The notes: generated by a model from the sequence alone, not told the origin. 36,073 nucleotides of DNA from Candidatus Wolfebacteria bacterium RIFOXYB1_FULL_54_12 (GCA_001793895.1 MGIT01000002.1:25899-61971), one strand, 5' to 3'; positions 14,422-21,539 are shown, counted from the stretch's first letter. Program-made: numbers and translations.

Positions 14422-14449
14422 CCCCCTCGCTATGCGAGGGGGCTTTTTT
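14422..14449 (+). terminator. strong intrinsic terminator
   Basis: CCCCCTCGC (14422-14430) pairs with GCGAGGGGG (14434-14442), followed by c and six T's. It ends the 147-aa gene transcript. Confidence 0.9.
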
Positions 14450-14477
14450 GTCACGAACATAAAAAACTTGCTATACT
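14448..14477 (+). promoter_or_regulatory. adk promoter, possibly leaderless
   Basis: TTGTCA (14448-14453) and TATACT (14472-14477) are 18 bases apart. Transcription would start near 14484, almost on the first possible adk ATG (14483), so the mRNA may have no leader or may use the ATG at 14507. Confidence 0.55.
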
Positions 14478-14482
14478 AAAGC

Positions 14483-15178
14483 ATGTCTAAAACGAATGCA
14501 GGAAACATGGCTGTCGTATTTTACGGACCTCCCGGGTCCGGGAAGGGTACGCAGGCGCAGCTGTTGGCAGATACGCTTCACCTGTTTCATTTCGATACCG
14601 GGAATCTTTTGCGAAACCTGTTAAACGATCCGAAGTACAAGGACGACGAGAACATCAAGCGGGAACGTGAGCTGAACGAATCGGGAAAGCTGAACACGCC
14701 ATCGTGGGTGCTGGATGTGGTCATTAAGCAGGTGGATAATCTCGCAAAGCTTGGCCAGTCCATCGTATTCAGCGGTTCGCCACGGAATGTTTTCGAAGCC
14801 TTTGGCGAAGAAGGGCGCGTGGGTCTGCTTGATTTTTTGGTGGAAAAATACGGGAAGGAACATGTGCATATTTTCTACCTGCAAATACCCGACGAAACGA
14901 CCGTCCAGCGCAACACGCACCGGACTATTTGTTCGGTATGTAAAAAGCCGTTGCTCGATATGGAACACAAGCCGACCACCTGTCCGTTTTGCGGAGGAGC
15001 GGTCGAACATCGCGTCGACGACACCACGGAAGTCATCAAACAGCGGTTGAAGGAATACCACGAACGCACCGAGCCGGTCATTGCGGAATCGGTCAAACGG
15101 GGGTATAACGTGATAAAGCTCGATGGCACACCCGCCCCGTACAAGATACACGAAGCAATCATGGGGCATTTTAAGTAG
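14483..15178 (+). CDS. adk: adenylate kinase with zinc-type LID
   Basis: Adk converts ATP + AMP to two ADP in the cytosol. The P-loop GPPGSGKGTQ follows the first strand. DTGNLLRNLL is the AMP-site start and GSPRNVFEA the counterpart of the usual GFPR motif. The LID has four Cys (CSVC...CPFC) that can bind zinc, and RVDDTTEVIKQRLKEY is the conserved arginine-containing segment. At 231 residues it is slightly long. The ATG at 14507 would bring the P-loop to the usual distance from the N-terminus and has AGGA four bases before it, while 14483 fits a leaderless transcript. I list the longer form. map follows after a repeat-rich spacer. Confidence 0.92.
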   Translation: MSKTNAGNMAVVFYGPPGSGKGTQAQLLADTLHLFHFDTGNLLRNLLNDPKYKDDENIKRERELNESGKLNTPSWVLDVVIKQVDNLAKLGQSIVFSGSPRNVFEAFGEEGRVGLLDFLVEKYGKEHVHIFYLQIPDETTVQRNTHRTICSVCKKPLLDMEHKPTTCPFCGGAVEHRVDDTTEVIKQRLKEYHERTEPVIAESVKRGYNVIKLDGTPAPYKIHEAIMGHFK

Positions 15179-15179
15179 C

Positions 15180-15235
15180 TGCCATCTCTCGCCTCGCGCC
15201 TCTCATCTTGCATCTCTCACTGCGCACCTTCCGTC
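15180..15235 (+). repeat. CATCTCT-type heptad tract after adk
   Basis: Units CATCTCT/CGCCTCG/CGCCTCT/CATCTTG/CATCTCT/CACTGCG follow in seven-base steps. Similar pyrimidine-rich tracts occur before dnaG and hisS. Confidence 0.7.
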
Positions 15236-15352
15236 ATTCCCGCCCTTCTATGGTGTCATTCCCGCGCAGTATGCCACGTGGAAAGTAGCAACTTTCTTTA
15301 CGTGGGTGGGAATCTATAGGGTACTGGATTCCCGTTTTCACGGGAATGACAA
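15236..15352. repeat. composite REP-like palindrome
   Basis: GTCATTCCCG units at the left face CGGGAATGAC at the right. Inside, CCACGT...ACGTGG is nested. The inner spacer TATAGGGTACTG between GGGAATC and GATTCCC matches the spacer of the palindrome at 30493-30554 in 11 of 12 bases. Confidence 0.7.
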
Positions 15353-15398
15353 CCTTCGTTTCCACGTTTCCTTTTTCATCATCCACGATTCCCCCCCC

Positions 15399-16160
15399 AT
15401 GGTCCGCATCTATACAACTTCAGAAATAGAAAAAATAGCCCGCAGTGGGGCTATTTTGGCGCGTACGCTGGCGGTGCTGAAAAAGGAAATCGCCATAGGG
15501 GTCACGCTAAAGCATCTCGATACCGTGGCGCGTGAATACATTCGCAAAGAGGGCGCTGAACCGGCATTTTTGAACTACCAGCCGCATGGCGCGGAGCACC
15601 CGTACAGGGCGTCCATCTGCGCATCGGTCAACGAAGTCATCGTGCATGGGTTTCCGACCGAATACAAGATAAAATCGGGCGATATATTGAAAATCGACGT
15701 AGGAGTGCTGCTCGACGGCATGTACTCCGATTCGGCGTTCACGGTCATAGCGGGAAAGGGCACGGCAAAGGCTCAGAACCTCGTTACAGCCACCCGTAAG
15801 GCCCTGGAAGAGGCAATAAAGGCGGCAACACCGGGTAACCATATCGGCGACATAGGCTATGCCGTAGAGAAGACAGCAAAGCGCTATAAGGTCAATATCG
15901 TACAAGGATTAACGGGCCACGGCGTGGGCTACGGCTTGCACGAAGACCCCTATGTATATAACTACGGCAACAAGGGCGAAGGCCTGCTGTTGAAAGCAGG
16001 TATGGTATTTGCCATAGAACCGATGCTCTGCACCGGCAAGGGGCAGGTGTGTCAGCTGAAAGACGAAAGCTGGGCCATGGTAGACAGGGGACTTTCGGCC
16101 CAATTCGAGCACACCATAGCCATAACCGAAAAAGGACCCAGAATATTGACGAAAGAATAA
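15399..16160 (+). CDS. map: type I methionine aminopeptidase
   Basis: Removes the initiator Met from nascent proteins. I start at ATG 15399 (MVRIYTTSEIEKIARSGAIL), where family similarity begins; the upstream open frame runs through repeats. The product is 253 residues. Metal ligands are visible: D in LKIDVGVLLDG, D in YSDSAFT, H in GHGVGYGLHEDP, E in AIEPML and E in FEHTIAI. No zinc-finger N-terminal extension is present, so it is the short bacterial type. The start is preceded by a C-run with no SD. The cation efflux gene starts five bases after the stop, so the two are probably co-transcribed. Confidence 0.95.
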   Translation: MVRIYTTSEIEKIARSGAILARTLAVLKKEIAIGVTLKHLDTVAREYIRKEGAEPAFLNYQPHGAEHPYRASICASVNEVIVHGFPTEYKIKSGDILKIDVGVLLDGMYSDSAFTVIAGKGTAKAQNLVTATRKALEEAIKAATPGNHIGDIGYAVEKTAKRYKVNIVQGLTGHGVGYGLHEDPYVYNYGNKGEGLLLKAGMVFAIEPMLCTGKGQVCQLKDESWAMVDRGLSAQFEHTIAITEKGPRILTKE

Positions 16161-16165
16161 AGACC

Positions 16166-17179
16166 ATGAGTAGTAAAACACATCACGATCACGGAACCTT
16201 GCCGGTCATAGCAGCGCTTGCCGGTAACGGGTTTATCACAATACTTAAGTTTATCGGGTTTATGGTATCCGGTTCGGGCGCCATGTTTTCCGAAGCGATT
16301 CACAGCTTTGCCGACACCGCAAATCAGGCACTTTTGATGGTCGGCATCAAGCGATCCAAAAAGAAGGCGACCAAGGAATATTCATACGGGTATGGCAAGG
16401 AGCGATTTTTATGGGCGCTGATATCGGCGTGCGGGATATTTTTCGTGGGCGCAGGCGCGACGCTCTATCAGGGGATCACGGCGCTTGTCGAGCGAGAGCA
16501 CGTTGCCGTAAGCGGTATCGTATTTTTTATATTGGGAATATCGTTCATTGTCGAATTGTTTACGCTATGGTTGGCCTATCGCGCATTGCGCAAGGCGACA
16601 AAAGGCATGAAGTTCGCACGCGCGTTGCAATATGGTGACCCCGCGACCATAGCGGTGTTATATGAAGACGGCATTGCCGTACTTGGTGTTACGGTTGCAT
16701 TTGTGAGTATCTTGTTGACGAAGGTGACCGGTGCGTATTATTGGGACGCGATCGGTTCGATCACGATCGGCATCATGCTTGGCGTTATGGCAATCATTTT
16801 GATCGATAAGAACAGGGGATTGCTTATAGAAAAATCAATTCCGGAAGAGATTCGGGAGCGGATCATTGAAATACTGGAAGCAGATCCGGTCATAGAAAAA
16901 GTGCTTGATTTCAGATCGGCCATTATGGACGTAGGGAAGTATCGCATCAAATGCGAAGCCGAGTTCAATGGCAACGTATTGGTAAAGGAAATGTTTGCGC
17001 AAGGGGTACTGCGGGAAGAATACGATGACGTTCGGGATGATTACCGAAAGTTTATCAAGTTTTGCGTGGAATCTATCGATCGCGTGCCGCGGCTCGTGGG
17101 GAGCCACATAGACCGCATAGAAAAGAGCATTCAAAAGGAATATCCGGAGGTGGTGCATATAGATATCGAATTAAACTGA
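16166..17179 (+). CDS. cation diffusion facilitator (CDF) family transporter
   Basis: A likely divalent metal (Zn/Mn/Fe) antiporter of the inner membrane. The start at 16166 (MSSKTHHDHGTLPVIAAL) gives 337 residues, with about six membrane segments in the first 225. The CDF metal-site motifs are visible: FSEAIHSFADTANQ in TM2 (HxxxD) and YEDGIAVLGVTVA in TM5 (ExxxD, where many members have HxxxD). The C-terminal cytosolic domain of about 110 residues is longer than average and charged. The TM5 variation and the long tail resemble the ZnT9-like branch, but I cannot assign the metal. It follows map by five bases and ends at a terminator. Confidence 0.88.
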   Translation: MSSKTHHDHGTLPVIAALAGNGFITILKFIGFMVSGSGAMFSEAIHSFADTANQALLMVGIKRSKKKATKEYSYGYGKERFLWALISACGIFFVGAGATLYQGITALVEREHVAVSGIVFFILGISFIVELFTLWLAYRALRKATKGMKFARALQYGDPATIAVLYEDGIAVLGVTVAFVSILLTKVTGAYYWDAIGSITIGIMLGVMAIILIDKNRGLLIEKSIPEEIRERIIEILEADPVIEKVLDFRSAIMDVGKYRIKCEAEFNGNVLVKEMFAQGVLREEYDDVRDDYRKFIKFCVESIDRVPRLVGSHIDRIEKSIQKEYPEVVHIDIELN

Positions 17180-17180
17180 T

Positions 17181-17204
17181 AAAAAAGCGTGCAAGCGCTT
17201 TTTT
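17181..17204. terminator. terminator after the CDF gene
   Basis: AAAAAAGCG (17181-17189) pairs with CGCTTTTTT (17196-17204). It ends the adk-map-CDF unit. Confidence 0.85.
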
Positions 17205-17235
17205 GCCTTGAATTCAACCCTGAATCGCAACAGTG

Positions 17236-17382
17236 TGTCATTCCCGTCCGCCAGCTGGCGGAGGAATCCATTTCAATCATGTGCGGCACGCACGATAAAA
17301 TAATCTTAAATGCGCGTTCCGCGCGGAAGTGAAAGTGAAAGTGAAAGTGGAAGTGGATTCCGGCTCGGAGGCCGGAATGACA
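17236..17382. repeat. REP-like palindromes and a GTGAAA tandem tract
   Basis: TGTCATTCCCGTCCGCC...GGCGGAGGAATCCA lies at 17236-17270 and TGGATTCCGGC...GCCGGAATGACA at 17353-17382. Between them, AGTGAA-type six-base units repeat about five times (17327-17352). No gene is seen here. Confidence 0.65.
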
Positions 17383-17402
17383 ATTCAGCTGCGTACATAA
17401 TC

Positions 17403-17431
17403 TTGACAATTGTTATGCAATATGTTAGTTT
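17403..17431 (+). promoter_or_regulatory. candidate promoter of the PspA/DUF2491 operon
   Basis: TTGACA (17403-17408) with TAGTTT 17 bases downstream (17426-17431). The -35 is perfect and the -10 weak, which would fit a regulated promoter. The leader of about 60 nt contains AACCT/AGGTT. Confidence 0.5.
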
Positions 17432-17499
17432 GAAATAACCTACGAAAAGGTTTTACGTTTTCTGAACTTTTAAAATTCAATCTATATCATGGAGGAGAA

Positions 17500-17751
17500 A
17501 TGACAAATTCATTGCTGTGGATATTTTTGGGTGTTATTATGTATCATTTGCTTTCGGCTTTTCCGTTAGCTACCAAAACAAAGGTGGTCGCCTCTATCGT
17601 GGTGTCACTCATTTTGATGGTGGTTATCAAGATTGCTGGGTTTTTGATAAGCGGCATTTGGACAGTGGTCACAGTATTTGGTCCCTTCGTGTTGCTTGCC
17701 GTGGCTCTTAAGTATTTCGTTGGCTGGGCTGGAATAAAAAGAAAGGCTTAA
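17500..17751 (+). CDS. small membrane protein, 83 aa
   Basis: Family not recognised. Three hydrophobic stretches cover most of the protein (about residues 4-22, 29-52 and 55-75), and the C-terminus is basic (GIKRKA), suggesting the tail is cytosolic. A strong SD (GGAGGAG) precedes the ATG. It is the first gene of a run leading to a Ser-rich secreted protein, a DUF2491 protein and a PspA-like protein, so an envelope role is a reasonable inference. An AT-rich inverted repeat (17745-17771, GGCTTAA...TAGCC) overlaps its stop and may reduce read-through. Confidence 0.7.
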   Translation: MTNSLLWIFLGVIMYHLLSAFPLATKTKVVASIVVSLILMVVIKIAGFLISGIWTVVTVFGPFVLLAVALKYFVGWAGIKRKA

Positions 17752-17811
17752 TTTTTTTGCAAAAAATAGCCTGTAACCATCAAAATCAATATTTAACCAG
17801 AGAGGTGAGTA

Positions 17812-18837
17812 ATGAAGAAACTTTTGGCAGTGGTTATGATTTTTACACTCGGTTTTTCGGGTGTGTTTGCCGGAGTGGTAAACGCGAAGAGTGGCGGCGG
17901 AGGAGGTTTTTCTTCAAGCCGCTCATCAAGTTTTTCTTCTTCGTCGAGATCATCGTCTTCCAGCTTTGGCAATTCAAGTTCGTCAAGACCGTCGTCGTCA
18001 GGATTCAGCAACTCAAGCTCAGCAAAACCGTCACCGACGGTTTCGAAACCAGCCGGATTTTCCAATTCGGCTAGCAAACCGACTGTGGCTGCAGCTCCGC
18101 CTTCAAGCGGATTTAGTAACTCCGGTCAGGTAAAAGCGACACAAGTGGCATCGGTGGCGCCACAAGCGCCGAGTGTCAAGATGACGCCGATGCAGCAGAA
18201 GATGAATCAGGCTTATTCGAAGCAGGAGTCTACCAAGGCCTTTGCATCGTATAAGACTGAGCAGACAAAGTTCAAGGCAACGGAAGTTGCTGCACAAACG
18301 CCAAAGGCAGAACAGACGCGGGTGGTAAATAACATCAGGGTGAAAAACTATTCCTCTGGCAATTACTACGCGCGTCGGAATGTCTTCTACGACACCTATC
18401 ATTACCGAACCCCGGCTTATGCTTATTACAGCAGCCCCAGTTTCGGAATGTGGGACGGCATGTTCCTTTGGTTCATGCTTGATCACATCAATGATCGGCA
18501 GTATGCTAACATGTACTACAATCAGCAGAATAACGAGGATATGAAAGCGTGGCGCCGCGAGGCTGATCGTTTGGCTCGGGACAATGCTGAATTGCGGGCA
18601 AAGCTCAACAATCTTGATGCCGAAACCGGTAAGTTGAAAGCGCAGGGTGCGGTAATCGACCCGTCCTATGTTCCGCCTGATGCTCAGGATATGGCTCTTT
18701 CAGCCAAGGTGGTCGAAGAGAATGCCAGCAAGATCGCGGCAGTGAATACTAAGAAAGAACCTCTGGTTTGGCCTTGGGTTCTTGGTCTTTGCGCTGCTCT
18801 TGGCGGCTTCTTCTTTGTTTGGAGGAAATTTGCATGA
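17812..18837 (+). CDS. secreted/anchored Ser-rich protein, 341 aa
   Basis: Residues 1-25 form a signal peptide (KKLLAVVMIFTLGFSGVFAG), followed by a Gly run and a low-complexity Ser/Arg/Pro region to about residue 110 containing several GFSNS units. The middle is basic, then Tyr-rich (YYARRNVFYDTYHYRTPAY). It is followed by FGMWDGMFLWFMLDHIND, a charged coiled-coil stretch (READRLARDNAELRAKLNNL) and a final hydrophobic segment (WPWVLGLCAALGGFFFVW) with a basic end. This suggests an extracytoplasmic protein anchored at its C-terminus. The SD is GAGAGGTG. Its stop overlaps the start of the DUF2491 gene by four bases (ATGA), so they are translationally coupled. Exact family unknown. Confidence 0.75.
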   Translation: MKKLLAVVMIFTLGFSGVFAGVVNAKSGGGGGFSSSRSSSFSSSSRSSSSSFGNSSSSRPSSSGFSNSSSAKPSPTVSKPAGFSNSASKPTVAAAPPSSGFSNSGQVKATQVASVAPQAPSVKMTPMQQKMNQAYSKQESTKAFASYKTEQTKFKATEVAAQTPKAEQTRVVNNIRVKNYSSGNYYARRNVFYDTYHYRTPAYAYYSSPSFGMWDGMFLWFMLDHINDRQYANMYYNQQNNEDMKAWRREADRLARDNAELRAKLNNLDAETGKLKAQGAVIDPSYVPPDAQDMALSAKVVEENASKIAAVNTKKEPLVWPWVLGLCAALGGFFFVWRKFA

Positions 18838-19538
18838 TTGCAAAACTCCTGGCAGCGATCACCAAAAAGAAAGCTGCAAATTCCACACTATTTGGTGAAA
18901 AGCCGAAAGTGCGGATTGATGAGTCGTGGCCTTTGGGTATCAAGCTCGGCCGCACGGTCGTTCTTGAACAAACGCCTTTTTTGTTGGCTGACAACTCGGA
19001 AGTAAAATTCCCGGGTGAGGACAACGTGATCAAGGCGGTTGGAATTGCCGAGCCAGCGATTGCGGAAGGCGTGAAAGTTTTTCGCATCTATTTGCAAAAA
19101 GTCGCCGGCGAAGAGGAGTCAGTCCTGCAAATCTCGGTCGATAAAAAGACTGATGAAGTATTGGAAAGCATTCTTTATCGACTGGCTTGGGAAATTTTCC
19201 CCGCCAGTTCCGAAGAAGTTGCCTTATGGATGAATGAAGAAAACGGCATGCTTGGTTGGAAGGATATGAAAACGCCGACGGAAAATAAATACGAACGGGT
19301 TACACCATTTGCCAATAAGGACATGGTCAAGCCGTTTCCGTGGCGCGAACACTTCACCGACGATCCTCATATCGCCAACATCCTCCATATTGATTACGGG
19401 TCAGTTGTCTATGGTCGTGAGCTCAATGAGCAAACGACTGAATATCTGCTCGTAAGCAAGGTTGAGGAGGAGGGTAGCACCTCCATCAAAATCTATGCCG
19501 GCATCACGATTGATTCCGGTTTCATTAAAATCCTGTAA
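18834..19538 (+). CDS. DUF2491 (YjfK-like) family protein
   Basis: The 234-residue soluble protein resembles the DUF2491 family, of which E. coli YjfK is a member. Features I match are the WPLGIKLGRTVVLE segment near residue 31, the FPGEDNVIKAVG block, RIYLQKVAGEEES and the C-terminal RELNEQTTEYLLVS. Its molecular function is not established. In E. coli yjfK sits beside yjfJ, a PspA-like gene, and here a PspA-like gene also follows directly, so the association is conserved across very distant bacteria. Start codon and previous stop overlap (ATGA). No membrane segment is seen. The assignment is by recall of family features, not a search. Confidence 0.65.
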   Translation: MIAKLLAAITKKKAANSTLFGEKPKVRIDESWPLGIKLGRTVVLEQTPFLLADNSEVKFPGEDNVIKAVGIAEPAIAEGVKVFRIYLQKVAGEEESVLQISVDKKTDEVLESILYRLAWEIFPASSEEVALWMNEENGMLGWKDMKTPTENKYERVTPFANKDMVKPFPWREHFTDDPHIANILHIDYGSVVYGRELNEQTTEYLLVSKVEEEGSTSIKIYAGITIDSGFIKIL

Positions 19539-19557
19539 AGGTAAAAGGAGAAACATT

Positions 19558-20337
19558 ATGGCGGGTAAAGGAAGATTCTTTGGTTCATTGATCAGCGGCT
19601 ATTTTGCAAAGGGCATGGACGAGCTACTCAAAGGCTTGGTCAAGCTTGATCCGGAAACAGCCACCGAGGCCCAGATCGACGCTCTGCTCAAGGACTTTGA
19701 TGACATGTCTCTCGAAGTCGCCAAGGCACAGAATGAATATGCCAAGGAGCAGAAAGAGGCCGATGCGATTCAGGCGCTCTTTGACCAGCGGTTGAAGGCG
19801 GCAGAAAATCTGCAGGCCAAAATGGTTGCAGCAACCGACGAGGCCACGAAGGCGAGTTTTGAAAAAAGCCTGATGGCGCTTCTCGAGCAAATCGAGGAGA
19901 TGAAGCTGGATGTTGAGCGCGAGAAGGCCGAAGCCCTTGATGCGAAAAACCTTTATGAAGACATGAAGGCTACCATCGAGGCTTTCGCCAAACAGCTGCA
20001 GAATACCCGGAAACAGATCGAGGCTGCGAAGCGGGCGATGAAGTCCGCCGAGGCACAGAGGGCCAGGGCGGAAATGCGTGAAGCAACTGCCTTGAGTGCA
20101 TCGGGTTTGAAGACCAGCGCCAATGAGCTCAATACGGTTCTCGGTGCCATGAACAGCCTTGCCGACAAGGAAAAGACAGCCGCCATGGCCGCCGATCAGC
20201 GGGCTCGGCTGTTGACACCGACCAACATCGAAAAGGATGATGACAACATTGCCGCCGCCATGGCCGAAGTAAGCGGTGCGCCGGCAAAAAGCCAAAGCAT
20301 TGAAGAACGTCTCGCTGCGCTCAAGAACGCTGCGTAA
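19558..20337 (+). CDS. PspA/IM30-like (YjfJ-like) coiled-coil protein
   Basis: The 259-residue, almost wholly helical protein is rich in Ala, Glu, Lys and Gln, with long heptad stretches from about residue 45 to 190 (AKAQNEYAKEQKEADAIQAL and EAAKRAMKSAEAQRARAEMR). The C-terminal SIEERLAALKNAA resembles the end of PspA/IM30 relatives. PspA-type proteins bind membranes and form scaffolds under envelope stress. The N-terminus here (GRFFGSLISGYFAKGMDELL) could be the amphipathic membrane helix. The SD GGAG is seven bases before the ATG. It is last in the operon and followed by a terminator. A generic coiled-coil protein remains possible, but pairing with DUF2491 favours the YjfJ branch. Confidence 0.7.
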   Translation: MAGKGRFFGSLISGYFAKGMDELLKGLVKLDPETATEAQIDALLKDFDDMSLEVAKAQNEYAKEQKEADAIQALFDQRLKAAENLQAKMVAATDEATKASFEKSLMALLEQIEEMKLDVEREKAEALDAKNLYEDMKATIEAFAKQLQNTRKQIEAAKRAMKSAEAQRARAEMREATALSASGLKTSANELNTVLGAMNSLADKEKTAAMAADQRARLLTPTNIEKDDDNIAAAMAEVSGAPAKSQSIEERLAALKNAA

Positions 20338-20375
20338 GGCAAAAATCACAAACAAGCAAGGTCGTTTTTAACGAC

Positions 20376-20410
20376 AATCCCTTGGAAAGAAATTTCCAAG
20401 GGATTTTTTA
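20376..20410 (+). terminator. terminator of the PspA/DUF2491 operon
   Basis: AATCCCTTGGAAA (20376-20388) pairs perfectly with TTTCCAAGGGATT (20393-20405), followed by T's. The next 230 bases are AT-rich and hold no gene I can support. Confidence 0.9.
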
Positions 20411-20640
20411 TTTCCATATTTCAGTTTTAATATATTAAATTACTTACTAAATATCCTAATATTAATCATTTATAAAATATAGTACATCTTTGGGTTACTA
20501 ATCTCCATGTACCAAGTGTTATAACAGATTCAGTGTTACTAATATGAACTGGTTAAAGGGAATGAAAATATTAGGTAGGCATCTCTATATATTGATCTGG
20601 TGCTGGCAACAAAAGATAAATATCAAACAAGCCAACAGAT

Positions 20641-20716
20641 CTTGCCGACGGTGCACACGGGAACGGATGTTCCTGTGCGCTCGAGCAGCCAGTGTCCTTG
20701 CGAATTACCCACTCCT
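20641..20716 (-). mobile_element. relic of an IS481-type element
   Basis: 20643-20692 matches the internal transposase segment at 13482-13533 (GCCGACGGTGC...CTCGAGCAGCCAGTG) with few changes. The match then jumps to TGTCCTTGC-nn-ATTACCC, the right end of the intact IS at 13837-13853. It is therefore an internally deleted remnant of a related copy, and it immediately precedes a consensus promoter. Confidence 0.8.
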
Positions 20717-20717
20717 A

Positions 20718-20746
20718 TTGACAAATAGTAAATATACGTATATAAT
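20718..20746 (+). promoter_or_regulatory. consensus promoter next to the IS relic
   Basis: TTGACA (20718-20723), 17 bases, TATAAT (20741-20746). The context TGTCCTTGC..ATTACCC.......TTGACAAAT is shared with 13837-13870, including the bases just after the -35. It drives the two tiny membrane-protein genes downstream. Confidence 0.85.
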
Positions 20747-20794
20747 ATATACATGCAGTAAAGAACCTTTACAACTTAATCGGGGAGGCCCGGC

Positions 20795-20965
20795 ATGCAA
20801 TTCGGTCCATTTTTCGTACTGCTGGTTCTGCTGGCAGTGATTTCGCCGACGCAATTCTTCGCGCTCGGCCAGCGGCTCATCGCAGCGGTCTATCCGCTCG
20901 TGGAACAAGGCTTGACGCTGGCGATCGTGGTCGCCGGCATCATCTTTTTACTGAAAGGAAAATAA
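20795..20965 (+). CDS. small membrane protein, 56 aa
   Basis: A short gene with a clear SD (GGGGAGG, seven bases before the ATG). It has two hydrophobic helices (FFVLLVLLAVISPTQFFALG at about residues 6-25, and LTLAIVVAGIIFLL near the C-terminus) separated by an amphipathic stretch (QRLIAAVYPLVEQG), and a basic end (KGK). No family recognised. The next small membrane-protein gene starts 25 bases after the stop with its own SD, so the pair is an operon. Base composition and SD use differ from the core genes. Confidence 0.7.
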   Translation: MQFGPFFVLLVLLAVISPTQFFALGQRLIAAVYPLVEQGLTLAIVVAGIIFLLKGK

Positions 20966-20990
20966 GGCCACATTGGCCGAAGGAGAAGAT

Positions 20991-21224
20991 ATGGACCGTT
21001 TTATGGAGTTGTTCTTCGGTAGCCCGAAACGGCTGCTGGGGTCCGGTGTGGCGTTGCTGGTGATCTTCGCGATCATCAGCCCGGCCGGCTTCAACTGGCT
21101 CATGGTTAGGGTGTTCAACACCCTCTGGCCTTGGGGCAAGGTCGTTGGCATGCTGGCCGCCGGCTGGTATGTCATGGGGTCGATCTTTCGCCCCGCCCCC
21201 AAAAAGGGCAAAAAGGGAGATTAA
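20991..21224 (+). CDS. small membrane protein, 77 aa
   Basis: I start at the ATG at 20991, which has GAAGGAG six bases upstream, not at the TTG at 20973. The 77 residues contain a first helix at about 17-40 (GSGVALLVIFAIISPAGFNW), a second at 49-66 (GKVVGMLAAGWYVMGSIF), and a strongly basic tail (PAPKKGKKGD) that should stay in the cytosol. No family recognised. It shares the promoter of the 56-aa gene and ends one base before a perfect terminator. A two-component membrane complex or peptide is possible but unproven. Confidence 0.7.
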   Translation: MDRFMELFFGSPKRLLGSGVALLVIFAIISPAGFNWLMVRVFNTLWPWGKVVGMLAAGWYVMGSIFRPAPKKGKKGD

Positions 21225-21258
21225 GAGGGTGTGCGCGTACGCGCACACCCTCTTTTTT
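21225..21258 (+). terminator. perfect 13-bp terminator
   Basis: GAGGGTGTGCGCG (21225-21237) pairs with CGCGCACACCCTC (21240-21252) with six T's after it. The stem begins right at the stop codon. Confidence 0.93.
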
Positions 21259-21267
21259 GAGAAAAAA

Positions 21268-21296
21268 TGGACAAAATAAAGTGTTTGTAGTATGCT
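21268..21296 (+). promoter_or_regulatory. promoter of the 45-aa gene
   Basis: TGGACA (21268-21273), 17 bases, TATGCT (21291-21296). It lies directly after the terminator and about 45 bases before the 45-aa gene. Confidence 0.6.
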
Positions 21297-21341
21297 ATGT
21301 TCAGTATATTTTACAGAGCAAACAAAAAAGGAGATATCGTA

Positions 21342-21479
21342 ATGAAAGGGATAACAATAGGTGAATTCGGCCTGATGTATGTCGGGATGTATATCGCAAT
21401 ATGCGGAGCTGCAGTCTTGGTGCTTATCGCGCGGGACCGTGCAGTAAAGATTTATAGGCGTAGGGTGTGTAGGGGATAA
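21342..21479 (+). CDS. single-helix membrane peptide, 45 aa
   Basis: The ATG at 21342 is preceded by AAAAGGAG at eight bases. One hydrophobic helix (about residues 8-29, including GLMYVGMYIAICGAAVLVLI) is followed by a basic tail (RDRAVKIYRRRVCRG), the usual topology of a small inner-membrane peptide with cytosolic C-terminus. It has its own promoter and terminator. Family unknown. The compact promoter-SD-peptide-terminator layout would also suit a type I toxin, but I see no antisense RNA partner. Confidence 0.6.
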   Translation: MKGITIGEFGLMYVGMYIAICGAAVLVLIARDRAVKIYRRRVCRG

Positions 21480-21507
21480 CCCCCCATCCTTAAGCCGATT
21501 GACAGTA

Positions 21508-21531
21508 GTCGCACGCACGTGCGACTTTTTT
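21508..21531 (+). terminator. terminator after the 45-aa gene
   Basis: GTCGCAC (21508-21514) pairs with GTGCGAC (21519-21525), followed by six T's. Confidence 0.88.
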
Positions 21532-21539
21532 ACGTATCA

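Noticed and set aside
15123-15398. 92-residue N-terminal extension of map
   Set aside because: It is translated heptad and REP sequence; similarity to methionine aminopeptidase begins at 15399.
17131-17409. Minus-strand ORF with a His-Phe repeat
   Set aside because: It is the translation of the GTGAAA tandem tract and the flanking REP-like repeats, without an SD.
20544-20840. 98-codon ORF between the PspA operon and the tiny membrane genes
   Set aside because: It runs across the IS relic, the consensus promoter and the start of the 56-aa gene, has no SD and no recognisable protein features.
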